This document shows, one piece after another, positions 24,055-35,750 of a stretch of DNA of 64,000 nt. The DNA is from Engraulis encrasicolus. Lineage: Eukaryota > Chordata > Actinopteri > Clupeiformes > Engraulidae. Below the pieces are notes generated by a model. The model searched no databases. It was not told the origin of the DNA and saw nothing but the letters and a program-made list of their open reading frames with translations. The position numbers were made by a program, and so were the translations under genes. Numbering within the stretch: position 1 is the stretch's first letter; every line of letters begins with the position of its first letter. The DNA lies in assembly GCF_034702125.1 (NCBI RefSeq), contig NC_085869.1:9542063-9606062 (forward strand), read 5' to 3'.

Positions 24055-24865
24055 CAGGTGTCACCAGAGGTGGAAAGTAACTAATTACTTTACTCGCGTT
24101 ACTGTACTTGAGTAGCTTTTTTGTGTACTTGTACTTTTTAAACTACTTTTTAAAATTTGTAATTTTACTTTTACTTGAGTACATTTTCTTTCGAGTAATG
24201 TACTTCGGTACATTTTACAGCACAATCGTTACTGAGTTAAAAAAAAAAAAAAACTCTAGAATTCTAGCCTAGTTTATAAAGAGTTGGCGCGTGCGACCTC
24301 TCACTCAAACACTGGAGGCTGACGATGGAGATTCACCTAACTAAGAGGAGATCAACATTAGCTGTTCTTCCTGTAACCCGGTGCACCCCTTGCACATCTA
24401 GAGGCAGAAGACGTTGATTGTTAAAAAGCAACTTTTTACTTTTACTCAAAGTACATTTTAAATGATTTACTTTTTACTTGAATAGATTTTTTGACTGGTA
24501 AATTTACTCGTACTTGAGTAGATTTTCAACAGAGTAACAGTACTTGTACTTGAGTACAATATTTTAGTACTCTTTCCACCTCTGGGTGTCATCAACGTTA
24601 TGCCCTGCAGGTAGCCCTCCAGGAGCTTCTGAGGTGCCCACCGACGACCAGATTTCATTCACAGTTAATGCTTTTCTTGATTTAAACATGAGATTATTTA
24701 TTCTTTATAACCTATTAGCAAATTATCATTCAATAATAGTGTGATTTGAGAATGATACCAAGACATTAGTAGAGGATTTTGAACAAAAATAGCCCTCGGG
24801 TAGCCCTCAATAGCCCTCGGGTAGCCCTTGGTAGCCCTCAGACCCAGAAAGGTTGGGGACCTCTG
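24055..24865. mobile_element. hAT-type MITE hosting another hAT
   Basis: Left end CAGGTGTCA and right end AAAGGTTGGGGACCTCTG are inverted relatives. The flanking 8-mers TTCTAGGG and CTCTTGGG match at 6 of 8 positions. Its left end was split within the first 10 bp by the hAT at 24065-24584. The interior has repeated GGTAGCCCTC. Confidence 0.7.
24065..24584. mobile_element. 520-bp hAT-type MITE nested inside a hAT
   Basis: Inverted ends CAGAGGTGGAAAGTA and TACTCTTTCCACCTCTG, with 8-bp duplication GGTGTCAC / GGTGTCAT (one mismatch) at 24057-24064 and 24585-24592. The arms are rich in TACTTGAGTA and GTACTTTT. No coding frame. Confidence 0.9.
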
Positions 24866-24964
24866 CTCTTGGGCCAGCTGTGGGCCCCAAAACGAAAACG
24901 GAAAGGAATGAACATTTGATGTAGAATTGCCATTGCTGTAATAAAATGTGAGCTATTATTGCAT

Positions 24965-25175
24965 TTACTAGCTGACACTTTCATTTATTCATAGTGACTT
25001 ACTGTTATTATTTTTCAGGGTATTGGTTACAGGCCCTGGAGCAATGTGGGGTTAGGTGCCTTGCTCAAGGGAACTTCAGCCATGGATGGAGATGTAGGGA
25101 GAGGTCAGGGGGGAGTCGAACCTGCAACCCCTAGATTGAAAGACCAACTCTCTAACCACTAGGTCACGGGTGCCC
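24965..25175. repeat. teleost interspersed retro-repeat, intact copy
   Basis: Contains TTACTGTTATT, CAGGGTATTGGTTACAG, TTAGGTGCCTTGCTCAAGGG and, near the end, GAGTCGAACCTGCAACC with CTCTAACCACTAGGTCAC. It is the same family as 1586-2145. Confidence 0.72.
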
Positions 25176-25570
25176 ACACTAGACCATTGCTGCCCACAAT
25201 TCACAATAGGGGCCTGGGGGCCTGCCTGGCATGGTGACGAGATGTGCCTCTGGTGCTCATAACTCATATAACTCAATAATGATGCCCATTGGATCTTCCT
25301 CAGAGAAATGGGATGATCACACAAAGTTGCAGAAACAAATTGTCAAATAGAGTTGCAGTCGTGATAGCCAGACTGCCCAACGCTTGGCTGCCCATGAACA
25401 GGTAAACCAGTAAAACCTGTTCAGTGCTTGTGTGTCATTCAGTGCAGCAGGATCAGATTACGTTTCAGAGAGTGTAGCAGGGTGTCCATGCTGCAAGGGA
25501 TGTCACTCAAGATAATGGAAAAAAGGAGGCGCACACAAGGCTTGTGTGGAAAAGTGCATTGAAGCCGAGA

Positions 25571-25698
25571 TTAAACAACAGTCTAAGGTTAACTGGAGTA
25601 ACAGACGTTTCGGAGCTAGTCCATTCTCAATGTCTCCAGTCAATGGACTAGCCCAGAAACGTCTGTTACTCCAGTTAACCTTAGACTTCTGTTGTTAA
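25571..25698. repeat. 128-bp near-perfect palindrome
   Basis: Arms of about 55 bp begin TTAAACAACAGTCTAAGG and end as the complement, with a central spacer around CTCAATGTCTCCAGT. Each arm contains AGACGTTTC next to a GCTAGTCCATT block. It could form a long hairpin; element class unknown. Confidence 0.88.
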
Positions 25699-26593
25699 AT
25701 ATTGTTTTACTTGTCATGTCACCATGTCATGTCACATGGTGTTAAGTCATGGCAGGAACATTTTTTTTTTTTTTGCTAAGCAGTCCCTCAGAGCAACTGG
25801 CCTACATGGATGATTTGACTTCAGCAGGCCTGTTGTTTGCAATAATCATTGATGGTGTGATGAGAAAAGTTCCTGCTTGGAAGAGTTGGCAAAACATTTG
25901 TAATGCCATAGACAAAGAATACAATCGAACTTCACTGCCAAATAAACAGATATAATTTTATTATGAAAAGCAACAACTGCAAGCCATGCATGTTGGAATG
26001 GTGTTATCCGGCAGCAATAGTCATTGAAGTCTAAGCAAGAATTACAAGTGAAACTACATCTGTGAGAAAGTTATTAGTGGTAAGCAGAGATGTTACCTAA
26101 ACATTGTAATGGCAAAGCCAGAGCAAACAACTGAACTTCACTGACAAATAGGCTATACATATATTTTGTTATGAAAAGGCAACAACTGTACGACATACAT
26201 GTTGCAATGGTGCTAGCCGGCAGGAGAAATTTACTTTTTTGACCAGTAGGTGGGGTAATTCAACTTTTGTTGCTTACCATAATGCACATCTCCCATTAAA
26301 GATTTACCCTCAAGTGCTTTCTAATGGAGCATCATCTGCCTTTGCTTAATTGTGACTTCTGTAAGACCTTTTTAATTAAAGTAAAGCTCTGCTTGTCATG
26401 AGGTTAATGTTGGGTTGCGTGTTCAACTAAGAACACTCAATGACGTCTACTCAGGCCTGCTATTCAGTCGAGTTGAGCTGAAGTTGAGAGAAGTACCTGC
26501 TTACATCCAGGAGAGGGTGTAGTTGAGGTGGAATGACAATCCACAAGCTACGGAATGTAGAATGCATGTTTGGTTACTTGTAATGGTATAGGC
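25699..26593. other. unassigned region
   Basis: AT-rich sequence with a T run at 25759 and an imperfect internal repeat of about 220 bp (GAAAAGSMAACAACTG at 25964 and 26174). No gene. Confidence 0.4.
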
Positions 26594-26939
26594 CAGGGAT
26601 GTCAAACTCAGGCCCGGGGGCCAAATCTGGCCCGTGGAGTCATTTTATTCGGCCCGCGAGATCATTTCAAATATGTATTGCAGTTGGCCCACATACACCA
26701 TGACTATGGTATATAGTGTAACAAGACTTGGACATGAAATTTGTTTTTTCACAGGATGTGCAGATACATTTGAACTGCCACATATGATGGGAAAGGGTGT
26801 GTGTGAAATTGAACTAGTAGTACAAAGTGCATGTATGCATAATTTTAGTCCAATTTTTAAAATAAATGTTGAGTTCGGCCCGCGGCCTTGTTCAAGATTT
26901 TGATTTTGGACCTCAGTCAATTCGAGTTTGACTCCCCTG
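26594..26939. mobile_element. hAT-type MITE (TCAAACTC ends)
   Basis: Begins CAGGGATGTCAAACTCAGGC and ends GAGTTTGACTCCCCTG. Flanking 8-mers GTATAGGC and CTATAGGT share TATAGG. The interior has GGCCCGCG-type blocks in both orientations. A 117-codon minus frame is not a gene. Confidence 0.85.
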
Positions 26940-26943
26940 CTAT

Positions 26944-27304
26944 AGGTGCACTGTGTAATACTTTTAGTGTATTTCCAGAATTCATGCTGCCCATTCACAA
27001 ATGTAACTTTTTCACAAATAGCCTACCTGTACTTACCACTACCATCAAACTCTAAGTAGGCCTGTTCATTATGACTGGGAAAATTGCACTGTTTATACAT
27101 AAGAGGCTGGATCCTCTCCATGTCCGCCAGTTTGAATTTCCAGAATCAAAACATTTTAGCTGCAAATCTTACTGTACTTTGGTCATACTGGTTAATATCA
27201 GTTTATTATTTCATAAATATGAATGGAAAGATCCAATTTGGCAATAGGCAACACCGTTTCAATGAGCAGCATAGTTGCAATGCCTACACTGTGCACTTGT
27301 AACG
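26944..27304. mobile_element. full-length ACTGTGTAATA TTAA-MITE
   Basis: Begins GGTGCACTGTGTAATACT and ends CTACACTGTGCACTTGTAAC. The interior matches 29057-29388 and, inverted, 37043-37408. The TTAA flank has decayed here. Confidence 0.82.
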
Positions 27305-27420
27305 AAAGGTATCATCACTCATCAGTATAGCTTGTTAACTTGTACAGTACAGCCACAATAATTAAGGATTTAATTAATCATTTCAGTTCAGGCGATAACT
27401 ATTTTTTATTAGTATTATTT

Positions 27421-27422
<2 letters not shown>

Positions 27423-27506
<84 letters not shown>

Positions 27507-27510
27507 GTGC
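27423..27510. repeat. (TG)n microsatellite
   Basis: About 43 TG units with one CG near the end. Confidence 0.97.
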
Positions 27511-27913
27511 TCTGTATCAGTGTCTAAACCCTCCACTCCCCCTTGCATAGCAGAGGGAGCCGTGTAAACCACATGTAACCACTGGGTTTGGTTTCCATAG
27601 CAGCATAAAGAGGAACAATGTGTTCTAAGAGTCAAGAACACTACAACGTCATTATAACATTTTTTTGAGTAGGGTAATACTATTGTTAACAATTGTAATA
27701 TTATTGTAAACTCTGCAATTGTTTAACTCTGTTAGTGTTATGACTGCAACACCAATCACGATGAATCTGAGTTTAGATTTAATTTATTAATTAGAAGTGG
27801 ACAATTTTCGCTCAGCACCTACACTACAGTTTAGCTTGATCAGGGTGGGGTAGGGTGTAGACATGGCCGTAGCCAGGAGTTTGAGATAAGGGAGGTCCAT
27901 AGTGTGCAAACTT
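27511..27913. other. unassigned region
   Basis: No gene or recognisable element. Confidence 0.4.
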
Positions 27914-27917
27914 TTAA

Positions 27918-28085
27918 AGGTGCACTGCAGGATCCCCTTTTCCCATATGAAAGTGCAATTTTCTCAGTTGTAATGAATACTTAGAATTTGATGGTGGTGC
28001 AAAGTTTTCATGAAAAAGGTAACATTTGTGAATGGGCAACCTCAATTCTGGAAATAAACTACTAAGAATATTACACAGTGCACAT
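27918..28085. mobile_element. internally deleted TTAA-MITE, inverted
   Basis: 168 bp flanked by TTAA at 27914-27917 and 28086-28089. It begins AGGTGCACTGCAGGA and ends TTACACAGTGCACAT; the middle of the family is missing. Confidence 0.82.
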
Positions 28086-28374
28086 TTAAAGGAATATGCC
28101 ATTTTTGTAATATAGCCTATTTTGAAAATGCATGGCCATTCACAACTTTGATATTTCAATGAATATTTAGTAGAATAAACTAACAGGAAGAGCTTTGCAC
28201 AGGGGATATGGGGGGTTAGTGAAGAACATTCTGCAAGCCTGACTTGTATACCCATCTCATCCACACACACCCCACCTTTCCTGTTGCACTGTCGATTGCA
28301 AAGGTAAGTGTATGTGTTCAACATTATGGTTATCATCTTAGGACACCACTTTTTTCCCTTTTTTTTTGATAAAT

Positions 28375-28570
28375 GTAATTTAAAAAAAAAAAAAAAAAAA
28401 AACGTTTTTTTTTTGTCTTTTTAGGCTTTATCACGAACAGGACAGTATTAGAGGTAGACAGGAAGCAAATGTGGAGAGAGAGGGGGAGGGGTCGGCAAAG
28501 GACCCGGGGTGGGAATCGAACCGGGTCAGCCGCATGGCAGGCGAGCAGCGCCCTACCGGATTGGGCCAAG
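28375..28570 (-). mobile_element. tRNA-derived SINE, antisense, with A-tail
   Basis: On the minus strand: tRNA-like head with GGTAGGGCGCTGC and a perfect B box GGTTCGATTCC near 28515, then the body CTCTCTCTCC...CTTCCTGTC. It ends in GATAAAGCCTAAAAAGAC and a poly-A run (28381-28415 as T/A runs). Related copies: 38710-38890, 42445-42640 and 49531-49676. Confidence 0.85.
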
Positions 28571-28766
28571 ACAACACTCTATTGATCTATCCACAAAGCT
28601 TTAACTCTGAGGAGGATGTCATGGTGCGCAGTGCTGGCGCCCATACCATATATGGGTATCTACCTACTTGTGTGTACCCAGATTCAAACCCGGCCTGGGT
28701 CAAATCCCAAACCCATCTCTCAAGACCCCCACCCCTGCCCTACCACACCAACTCATTTCCTGCATG

Positions 28767-28926
28767 CATGGGTGCCGCTAGGTGGGGGGAAAGGTGTTAC
28801 AGCTATTCTAAGGCCCCAAGCACTGACAGGGGCCCTTTAGGGGGCCCAAGAGCACTGACAAAGGTCCTTAAGGGGGCCCAACATTCAAATCTTTCATAGG
28901 GCCCAAATATTCTAGCGGCGCCCCTG
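28767..28926. mobile_element. 160-bp hAT-type MITE, second GGGGCCC copy
   Basis: Ends CATGGGTGCCGCTAG and CTAGCGGCGCCCCTG with perfect 8-bp duplication CCTGCATG at 28759-28766 and 28927-28934. The family is shared with 2881-3034. Confidence 0.92.
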
Positions 28927-29056
28927 CCTGCATGTCAAACTCTTCCACTGTATGTTAACTGAGGCAGAAAAGGATACATATAGGCCTACTGAAAACACTC
29001 ACTGACCATTCCAGTTCACAACATGGTACTGATCTGCTAGGTTTTTTTTCCTTTAA

Positions 29057-29388
29057 AAGTGCACTCTGCAATATTTTTGTTATCTATTTCCAGAATGCAT
29101 GCAGCCTATTTACAAATTGTATCTTTTCCACAAATACTTACCACAACACCGACTTCTAAGTACTCTAAGTAAGGAAAAATATTTTTCTCATACATGAAAA
29201 GGGGGATTTTCTTCATGGTCCGCCATTTTGAAATTTTAACTGCAAAAGTTATACTGTGATCATACGAGTAAATATTAGGTTGGTATAGTAAATATTCATG
29301 AAAAGGTTAAATTTGGCAATAGACAGCACAGTTTCAATGAGAAGGATAGTCGCAGTACCCTTTTGACCATTTCCTGCACAGTGTACCT
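29057..29388. mobile_element. full-length TTAA-MITE with intact TTAA flanks
   Basis: 332 bp between TTAA at 29053-29056 and 29389-29392. Left end AAGTGCACTCTGCAATATT, right end TTCCTGCACAGTGTACCT. It includes the conserved GGTCCGCCATTTTGAA block. Confidence 0.88.
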
Positions 29389-29392
29389 TTAA

Positions 29393-30109
29393 CTAAGGCG
29401 AAAAAGGATATATATATACTGAAAACACTCACTGAGAAGTAGTGTATTAGTTCACGGAAGGGTATTTAAATAATGATCTGCAATGTCTTTTTATTTTCTT
29501 TAAAACCACATGTCCATAGATTTACACAGATTGAAGTAAGACGTTAAAATCTGACATATAGTGGAAAGTGATGATGACTGGGCCCCCCATAACCTTTTCC
29601 ACCCCCTCAAAAAGTTTCCTCAGAACTTGAAGTTGAGATCCCCCCCCTTCGTGTTAAAACCACAGGCGTGATGGCTGTGGTTGTGGCATTTTAAACTCTA
29701 AGCGTTGCTTCTAAAATGTTTTTCACATCAGTGCTCCATCATGGTAGAAACATATCATTAACCCCTTAACGCAGCACCTATGTTATAACCTTACTGTCAC
29801 CAAAGTTGTAATGTAGGCCTATATGTCTTAATCTGTTACTTAAGGCTCTCTGCACTGTCATAGCAATGTTGTTATGATGTAGTTGAGTATTTTCAGCAAA
29901 GAGTGAATAGGCCCGCCGGCGACCCAATCTGCAGTAAGAGGCTACTGAACAATTCATTAACCTATTGACGCCTAAGGCACCTGCAAAAAAGGGTGCTGAA
30001 TGTCTGAGCCCTTTGTTTAGAAAAGCTGCCCTCAGCAGCTAAATATCTCAGCTTCTGAAGCACATGAAAATATGCATTAAGTTGCATTTAAACACTAAGA
30101 CCCTCATCT
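29393..30109. other. unassigned region
   Basis: No gene recognised; short C runs and AT-rich sequence. Confidence 0.4.
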
Positions 30110-30116
30110 TTCAGAC

Positions 30117-30147
<31 letters not shown>

Positions 30148-30209
30148 GAGAAAGAGAGAGAGAGAGACAGATAGACAGAGAGAGACAGAGAGAGACAGAT
30201 AGAAAGACA

Positions 30210-30250
<41 letters not shown>

Positions 30251-30256
30251 GCAGAC

Positions 30257-30314
<58 letters not shown>

Positions 30315-30400
30315 AGACAAGAGAGAGGGAAATAGAGGGAGAACGAGAGGGAGAAAGAGAGAGAGACAGCTAGAAAGGCAAAAACAGAGAGAGAGACAGA
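30110..30400. repeat. (GA)n/(GACA)n purine-rich microsatellite
   Basis: Interspersed GACA and GA units over about 290 bp, ending in degenerate GAGAGGGA. Confidence 0.95.
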
Positions 30401-30639
30401 CAGAACTGGTAACTCAATATATTAACACTATGACAGTTACATTACTGACTGATGAAAGGTTCAGTAATATAAGTGTAAAAGCGTTTTTAATGAATCCACT
30501 GTGTAACAATACATGTAGTTGTTGTTGTTGCTGTAACCATGGTATGGTGGTTGTGAAGGTGGTCTTGGCACATATGCAGTAGTACGCAGAAGTGGCGTTT
30601 CTCAGAATGTACCTGCTCACCATTTCCTGTCCTTGTCAC

Positions 30640-31180
30640 TCAGCTGCGGTTCTCAGGGTGGAGGCAGTCATGCGTGTGTGTGTTGGGGGGGGGTTAGGTG
30701 GTGGAGGCAGTCATGGGTGTGTGTGTGGGGGGGGGGGGGGGTGGAGGCAGTCATGAGTGTGTGTGTGTGGGGGGGGGGGGGTGCTTATGGTGGTGGTGGT
30801 GGAGGCAGTGGGGCCGGTGACAGGTGGGGGGGGGGGGGTAGCTGCAGTTCTCAGGGGTGGTGGGGGTGGGGATAGGGGGGCGGGTGAGGTGGAGGCAGAC
30901 ATGGGTGGGGAGCGGAGGTGGTGGTGGTGGTGGGGGGGGGCTGTTGCTCAGTTGGGAGGAGGAGAGGAGAGGTGTTGCTGTGGTTCTCAGGGGTGGTGGT
31001 GCTGCTGTTGGTGGTGGGGGTGGGGAGGGGGGCAGGTGAGGTGGAGGCAGGCAGACATGGGTGGGGGCTGAGGTGGGGGTGGGGGGTGCAGTCATGGGTA
31101 GAGGGCCAAGGTAGGGGGAGACATCGATGGGTGGCCGAGGTGGTGGTGGTGGTGGTGTGTGTGTGTGTGGGGGGGGGGGG
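30640..31180. repeat. G-rich low-complexity tract
   Basis: Irregular repeats of GGTGGAGGCAGTCATG-like units with many runs of 7-13 G on the + strand. Glycine-rich and proline-rich open frames here are composition artefacts. Confidence 0.92.
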
Positions 31181-31195
31181 GCTTCGAGGGAAGGT

Positions 31196-33424
31196 ACACA
31201 GTAAATTGTGTAGTGTTAAAATAACACTTAAAGAGTTAAAATTAACACTGTTCTAGTGTCTATTTGGTCCTGCTCCAGATCAGTGTTAAACACTGGTGTT
31301 AGATTTATAGTGTTAAGCTAACACTATAAAGAGTAAAGCAGTTTCGGGGAGCACCCTACTAACAATTTTTAGTTCTAAGAAGGTTCCTGGAACACAAGCC
31401 CTTGGTTCCAGTTTAGTTCTGGGTACGTCCCCAGAGTCATGTTTGGTTATTTTTCCGTTCTCACTTGGTTGGCAGGAAAGTTTAATTTTCGTTCCTAGAA
31501 TGTTATATGTGTAGTTCCCATTCCGTTCCCTTATTGTTCTCTCACTGTCACGTTATTCCTGTTCATGTCATGTTTGTTCCCTTGCCATTCCCATATGGTT
31601 CCCTTAATCTTGTTGGTTGCATATTTGGTTCCTTAGACATGCTCCTGATGTTCCCCCAACCTTGTTTATTATTGTGAATGTGTTTTGGTCCTGCCCCACT
31701 ATCTCTCACCATAGTTGAGGTACCCTGATCATGGTAATTAAGCACCTCCCATCCTCCACCATGACTGAAACACCCTGCGCCTGGCATCAGTTTGCCACAC
31801 TGCTCTCTTAAGATAATGTTTAAAATTGCTGAAAAAATGTTATATGTCTATGTTTAATAGATTAGTCTATGCGGCACTGCACCACAATGTGAGAGAAATA
31901 TCAACTGAGCATGTATGAACACCACCTAGCGGGGATTAATACCAAATGTTTTCCTTAATGAAGTTTAAAATATAACCATACCATCTACATCAAGTGCACA
32001 GTGGAGCAAGCAAAGTAACATGTGCTGTTACTGACTAGCTCACAAAGCAAGGCACAAGATGTAGCTAACAAATGCCATAAGCCAAAAGCGCCTTTAGCTT
32101 GCTTGCAAACATCAAGTGCACAATGGAGCAAACAATGTAACGTGTGCTGTTACTGACTAGCTCACAAAGCAAGACACAAGATGTAGCTCACAAATTCCAT
32201 AAGCCAAAAGCACCTTTAGCTTGCTTGCAAAGCAGGTAAACAAGCGCTATGCTGTGCCATGCTGACCAGCCAGCAGGCAGGCAGGCAAATATTTAAAGCA
32301 CTGTGACAGTCCAGGTTTATATACAGGCTCAAGAGTACCATGTGACCAGATTGATTAGGAGTTTTTCAGGTGCAAGCAATTGAGTCATGATATACCAGCC
32401 CTAAGTAATTAGGTTTGGCCAGGCGCTGATGGACAGATTGGTTGTGAGGGGCCTGCTTGTTACCGGCAAAGGTGTAACATGATCTCAAGTTATTTCTTTC
32501 ACTCAACACATCTTTTGTGTGATGTTGTGTGCACAGCCAAACCTTAGATCAACCCAACCAAGTTGAGTTAAATGAATGAAATGGAATAAATAAAAAAAAG
32601 ATTGTGTACATGATTAAATCTGGAGGAAATACTGTTACTAATATGTAGACGTATATGATTTAATCGGGTGGACAGTCATCATTGCTTATGCTCTGAACAA
32701 CACAGTATGAACAAAGTTGGGGGAACATCAGGAGCACGTCTAGGGAACCAGACGTGACCAGACCTATAATGTAACCATCAAGGTTATGGGAACCATATGG
32801 GAACGATGAGGGAACAAACATGAAAAGCAATAAAGGTACGGTGAGAGAACGGCGAGGGAATGGAATGGGAACCACACATATATCGTTCTGGGAACTTAAA
32901 TTAAACTTTCCTGGCAACCCAGTGAGAACCAAAACAGAACCAAAAATTACGTATCTGAAACGTATCCAGAACCGAACCGGAACCAATGGCTGCTTGTTTT
33001 TTACTGTAACCAAAGGGAACGTTTCTAAGTGGTAAATTTTGGTTTGGTAATAACCCCAACCTTTAGAGAACCAAAAGTCAAACGTTCTCTTTACGTTCTG
33101 TGTTACTAGGGATTGGTTTTTACTGTAACCAAAGGGAACGTTTGTAAGTGGTAGATTTTGGTTTGGTAATATCCCCAACCTTTAGAGAACCAAAAGTCAA
33201 ACGTTTTCTTTACGTTCTCTGTTACTAGGGCATACAATGGCGCAGACAAACTCCATCACCTCGTGGAGGCGGGGGCTGTCTCGAGTACTTCTAACTCCAC
33301 ACAATTTAACAACTTCATTTGTCACTGACACTGGAGAGCATCTCACTCCATTTGGTGTTGGAATTACTCCAATAGTGTTAATAAGCCTTAACACTGCAAA
33401 ATTAACACTGGCAAATTTACTGTG
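31196..33424. mobile_element. 2.2-kb transposon with nested long inverted repeats
   Basis: Outer ends CACAGTAAATT (left, after TA) and AATTTACTGTG (right, before TA) are inverted, with (TTA)ACACT-rich subterminal DNA. Inside, arms at about 31400-31680 and 32692-32950 are inverted copies with roughly three-quarters identity by eye (GTTCCCATTCCRTTCCCT, CATATGGTTCCC, GTGCTCCTGATGTTCCCCCA). There are direct repeats of 122 bp at 31988-32232 and 119 bp at 33002-33231. No transposase frame. A minus-strand SINE-like piece lies at about 31690-31800. Confidence 0.72.
31988..32440. repeat. shared core of CACAG/CACTG transposons, copy 1
   Basis: Carries GCTGTGCCATGCTGACCAGC, CAGCAGGCAGGCAGGCAA, ATTTATATACAGG and AGTACCATGTGACCAGA, also found at 55700-55870 and, more diverged, at 52770-52920. 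It begins with two tandem 122-bp units. Confidence 0.75.
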
Positions 33425-34079
33425 TACATATGCACCATGAGAGACTAATGATTAGTTTTAATGTCCTGTTCGAGTAGAGTAGAGAGTGAGGAGAGAGCAT
33501 GCATTCTGTTCAGTTTCGCTCACCAATTGCTCTGCGTGCTTCAGAACCACAAATGCATGCAAGTCCTCTTTCCTCTAACATACCGATTTACCCATAGAAT
33601 ATAAAATATAGCCCTATATATACAAAACAAACTAGCCGTTTCCCATTACTAGACACACCAAATTGTCATAAGAGATTAATGCATGAACGATTAATTTTAA
33701 ACTAAAGGGTTAGGGGGGGGGGGGGGGGGGGGGGGTGGTAGAGTAGAGAGTGAGAGGAAGGGGAAATCCTTGTTGGTTTTGCTTATCACTTTTGCTCATC
33801 TTCAGTGGCATAACATTAAATGTGAAATGCATGCAACTCTCGTTTCCTCTAGCTTACCTCTAGCTTCACGCCTACCTACACAAAGTAGCTGATTTCCTAC
33901 ATGGGTGGGAGACGTGACACCCTGTTTTTTCGCAACATTGGTTAAAAACCTACAAAACTGTTATTTTTCCTTTAAAAAACAAATGTCAATGAAAGAGGAT
34001 GTGATACATTATGTTTCATATTAGTCTTAGATGAGAATAATTTTTTGTTAAGATTTATGTAAAGGTTTATATGTCAAAT
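33425..34079. other. unassigned region with G homopolymer
   Basis: A run of about 23 G at 33713-33735, followed by AGAGTAGAGAGTGAG also present near 33474. No gene. Confidence 0.5.
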
Positions 34080-34590
34080 ATCCTGCGGTGTGACTGTAAC
34101 ATTAATGAAACCTGGGATATAATATATATATATAAATTAACCAACAACATGTTGAATAATGTATGTATAATATATTTGTAACACAAATTGCGTCCTGTGG
34201 GGTGACATGTATGTCAATTTTTGTGAACGGGCAGCTGCAAGGCCAACTACAAGGGTCTTAAAGACTGGCTCCTAACCAGTCAGTACCTCAGTTATTGGAG
34301 AGTGCTGTGGAAGCTTAAGGTGACTATTAACCTCTTAATATGTCTTCATATTGCAGTCTTTCTGTCACGCAATGCTTAGGTTCGTTTTATGTTGTCCTGT
34401 GGTGTGACTGCTCTTATAGAAGGAAACATTTTTTTTTTGATAAATGAAAACACATATTAAGATTAAACACAATATCATTATCAAGTTAGCATGAGCTCAG
34501 ATGTCATGTATACAAAAGGATTAAAATGGCCATAATGCAGTGAATTTCCTGTGGTGCGACTTCATTTTCCTGCGGGGTGACATGCCTATG
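34080..34590. repeat. dispersed CCTGYGGKGYGAC motif cluster
   Basis: The 13-mer or close variants occur at about 34081, 34192, 34393, 34547 and 34568, all in the same orientation, in otherwise AT-rich DNA. No tandem period is obvious. Confidence 0.6.
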
Positions 34591-35750
34591 CAATGTGTTG
34601 ATACAGGACACATTTTCTCAAAAATGGCAAAAATTAGGCGAAATTCCATGGATCACTAAGTGCTTTATTTTTTTCTATTTTTTTCAATCATTTTTTTCAG
34701 GAATTGGAAAAACTTGGCGTTTTTTTTGGCGTTACACCCTTACGGTGCCCATCCATTTGTCAGTTTGACGCAAGCCGTACCAATGCATTCAATTCATTTT
34801 CAATGAAATGCGGCAGATCGTCGTTACCGGACTCGCAAAGCATGTTGGGATTCCGGCACGGCGAGCGTGGGTCCGGTGGCACGTCAAAAAGTTGAGCTCT
34901 CCCGAAAGTTATGCAAATTAGCAGCGGCTGACGGACTGCGTTACCCAATGACTGTTGAGCACATGAAGATGTCCCATGATACCTGTGGTCATCACGAAGG
35001 TGCATTTCCCTCCGTAAAAGTAGATTTTTGACGGCTGTCGAACTTTTGAATGTACAAAATATAGACTACAAGCATTCTTGATTTCGACCATAAGCATAAC
35101 AACACGAGGTCAAGCTGTGTGTGAAAAAAACACATGACCCGAGGTCGGTAAGAGTATATTGAACTGTAATATAGGGGCAGTTGGTTTGCTACATCGATAA
35201 AAATGGCCAGAAATATAGATTGATATACTTCCTGTATATAACTATCGGGCCACGCGAGCTGTAGTAGCAGTGCGTCGACACTGGGGTATCCAATACGTCA
35301 AGCTGTGATAACGTACCGCTATAATGGATGGCCGGCCTTAAACCACCGTCAACCACCCACATACAATATCAGATCAGCATTACATACAGGACACAGTGAA
35401 GAACCCAGTGTTAATGACACACTTTGAGAGTTGATTTAACATCTTCCAGAGTGTATTTGGATCCAGAGTACTCTTTAACTGGTGAATTAACACAGCATTT
35501 GTACTGTGTAGATGTATATTATTTATTTTATTTTACCTTTATTTAACCAGGGAACAAAATCACATTGAGATAGAAATCTCTTTTTCAAGTGAGCCCTGGC
35601 CAAAGCAGCAGCACACATTACACTGTCAAAGACAGACAAAACAGAAAGAATTAATATAGCGTAGGTGCAAAGATAAACGTATACAATAAGTAAATATAAA
35701 TGAGAGATGAATGAATTTTAAAATAGAGTAGAGTAGAGTAAAGTATAGAG
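34591..35750. other. unassigned region
   Basis: No gene recognised. AACACACTTT/GTGTTAAT-rich sequence at 35400-35515 resembles the ends of the 31196-33424 transposon (AGTGTTAATGACAC; TACTGTGTA), probably a fragment. A short (AGAGT)n lies at 35723-35742. Confidence 0.45.

Noticed and set aside
30633..31256. Glycine-rich and proline-rich frames of 60-114 codons
   Set aside because: Composition of a G-rich low-complexity tract; no signal peptide, repeat unit conservation or splice context.
32660..33178. 172-codon minus-strand frame
   Set aside because: It spans the right arm and the 119-bp tandem units of a non-coding transposon; the internal peptide repeat mirrors the DNA repeat.
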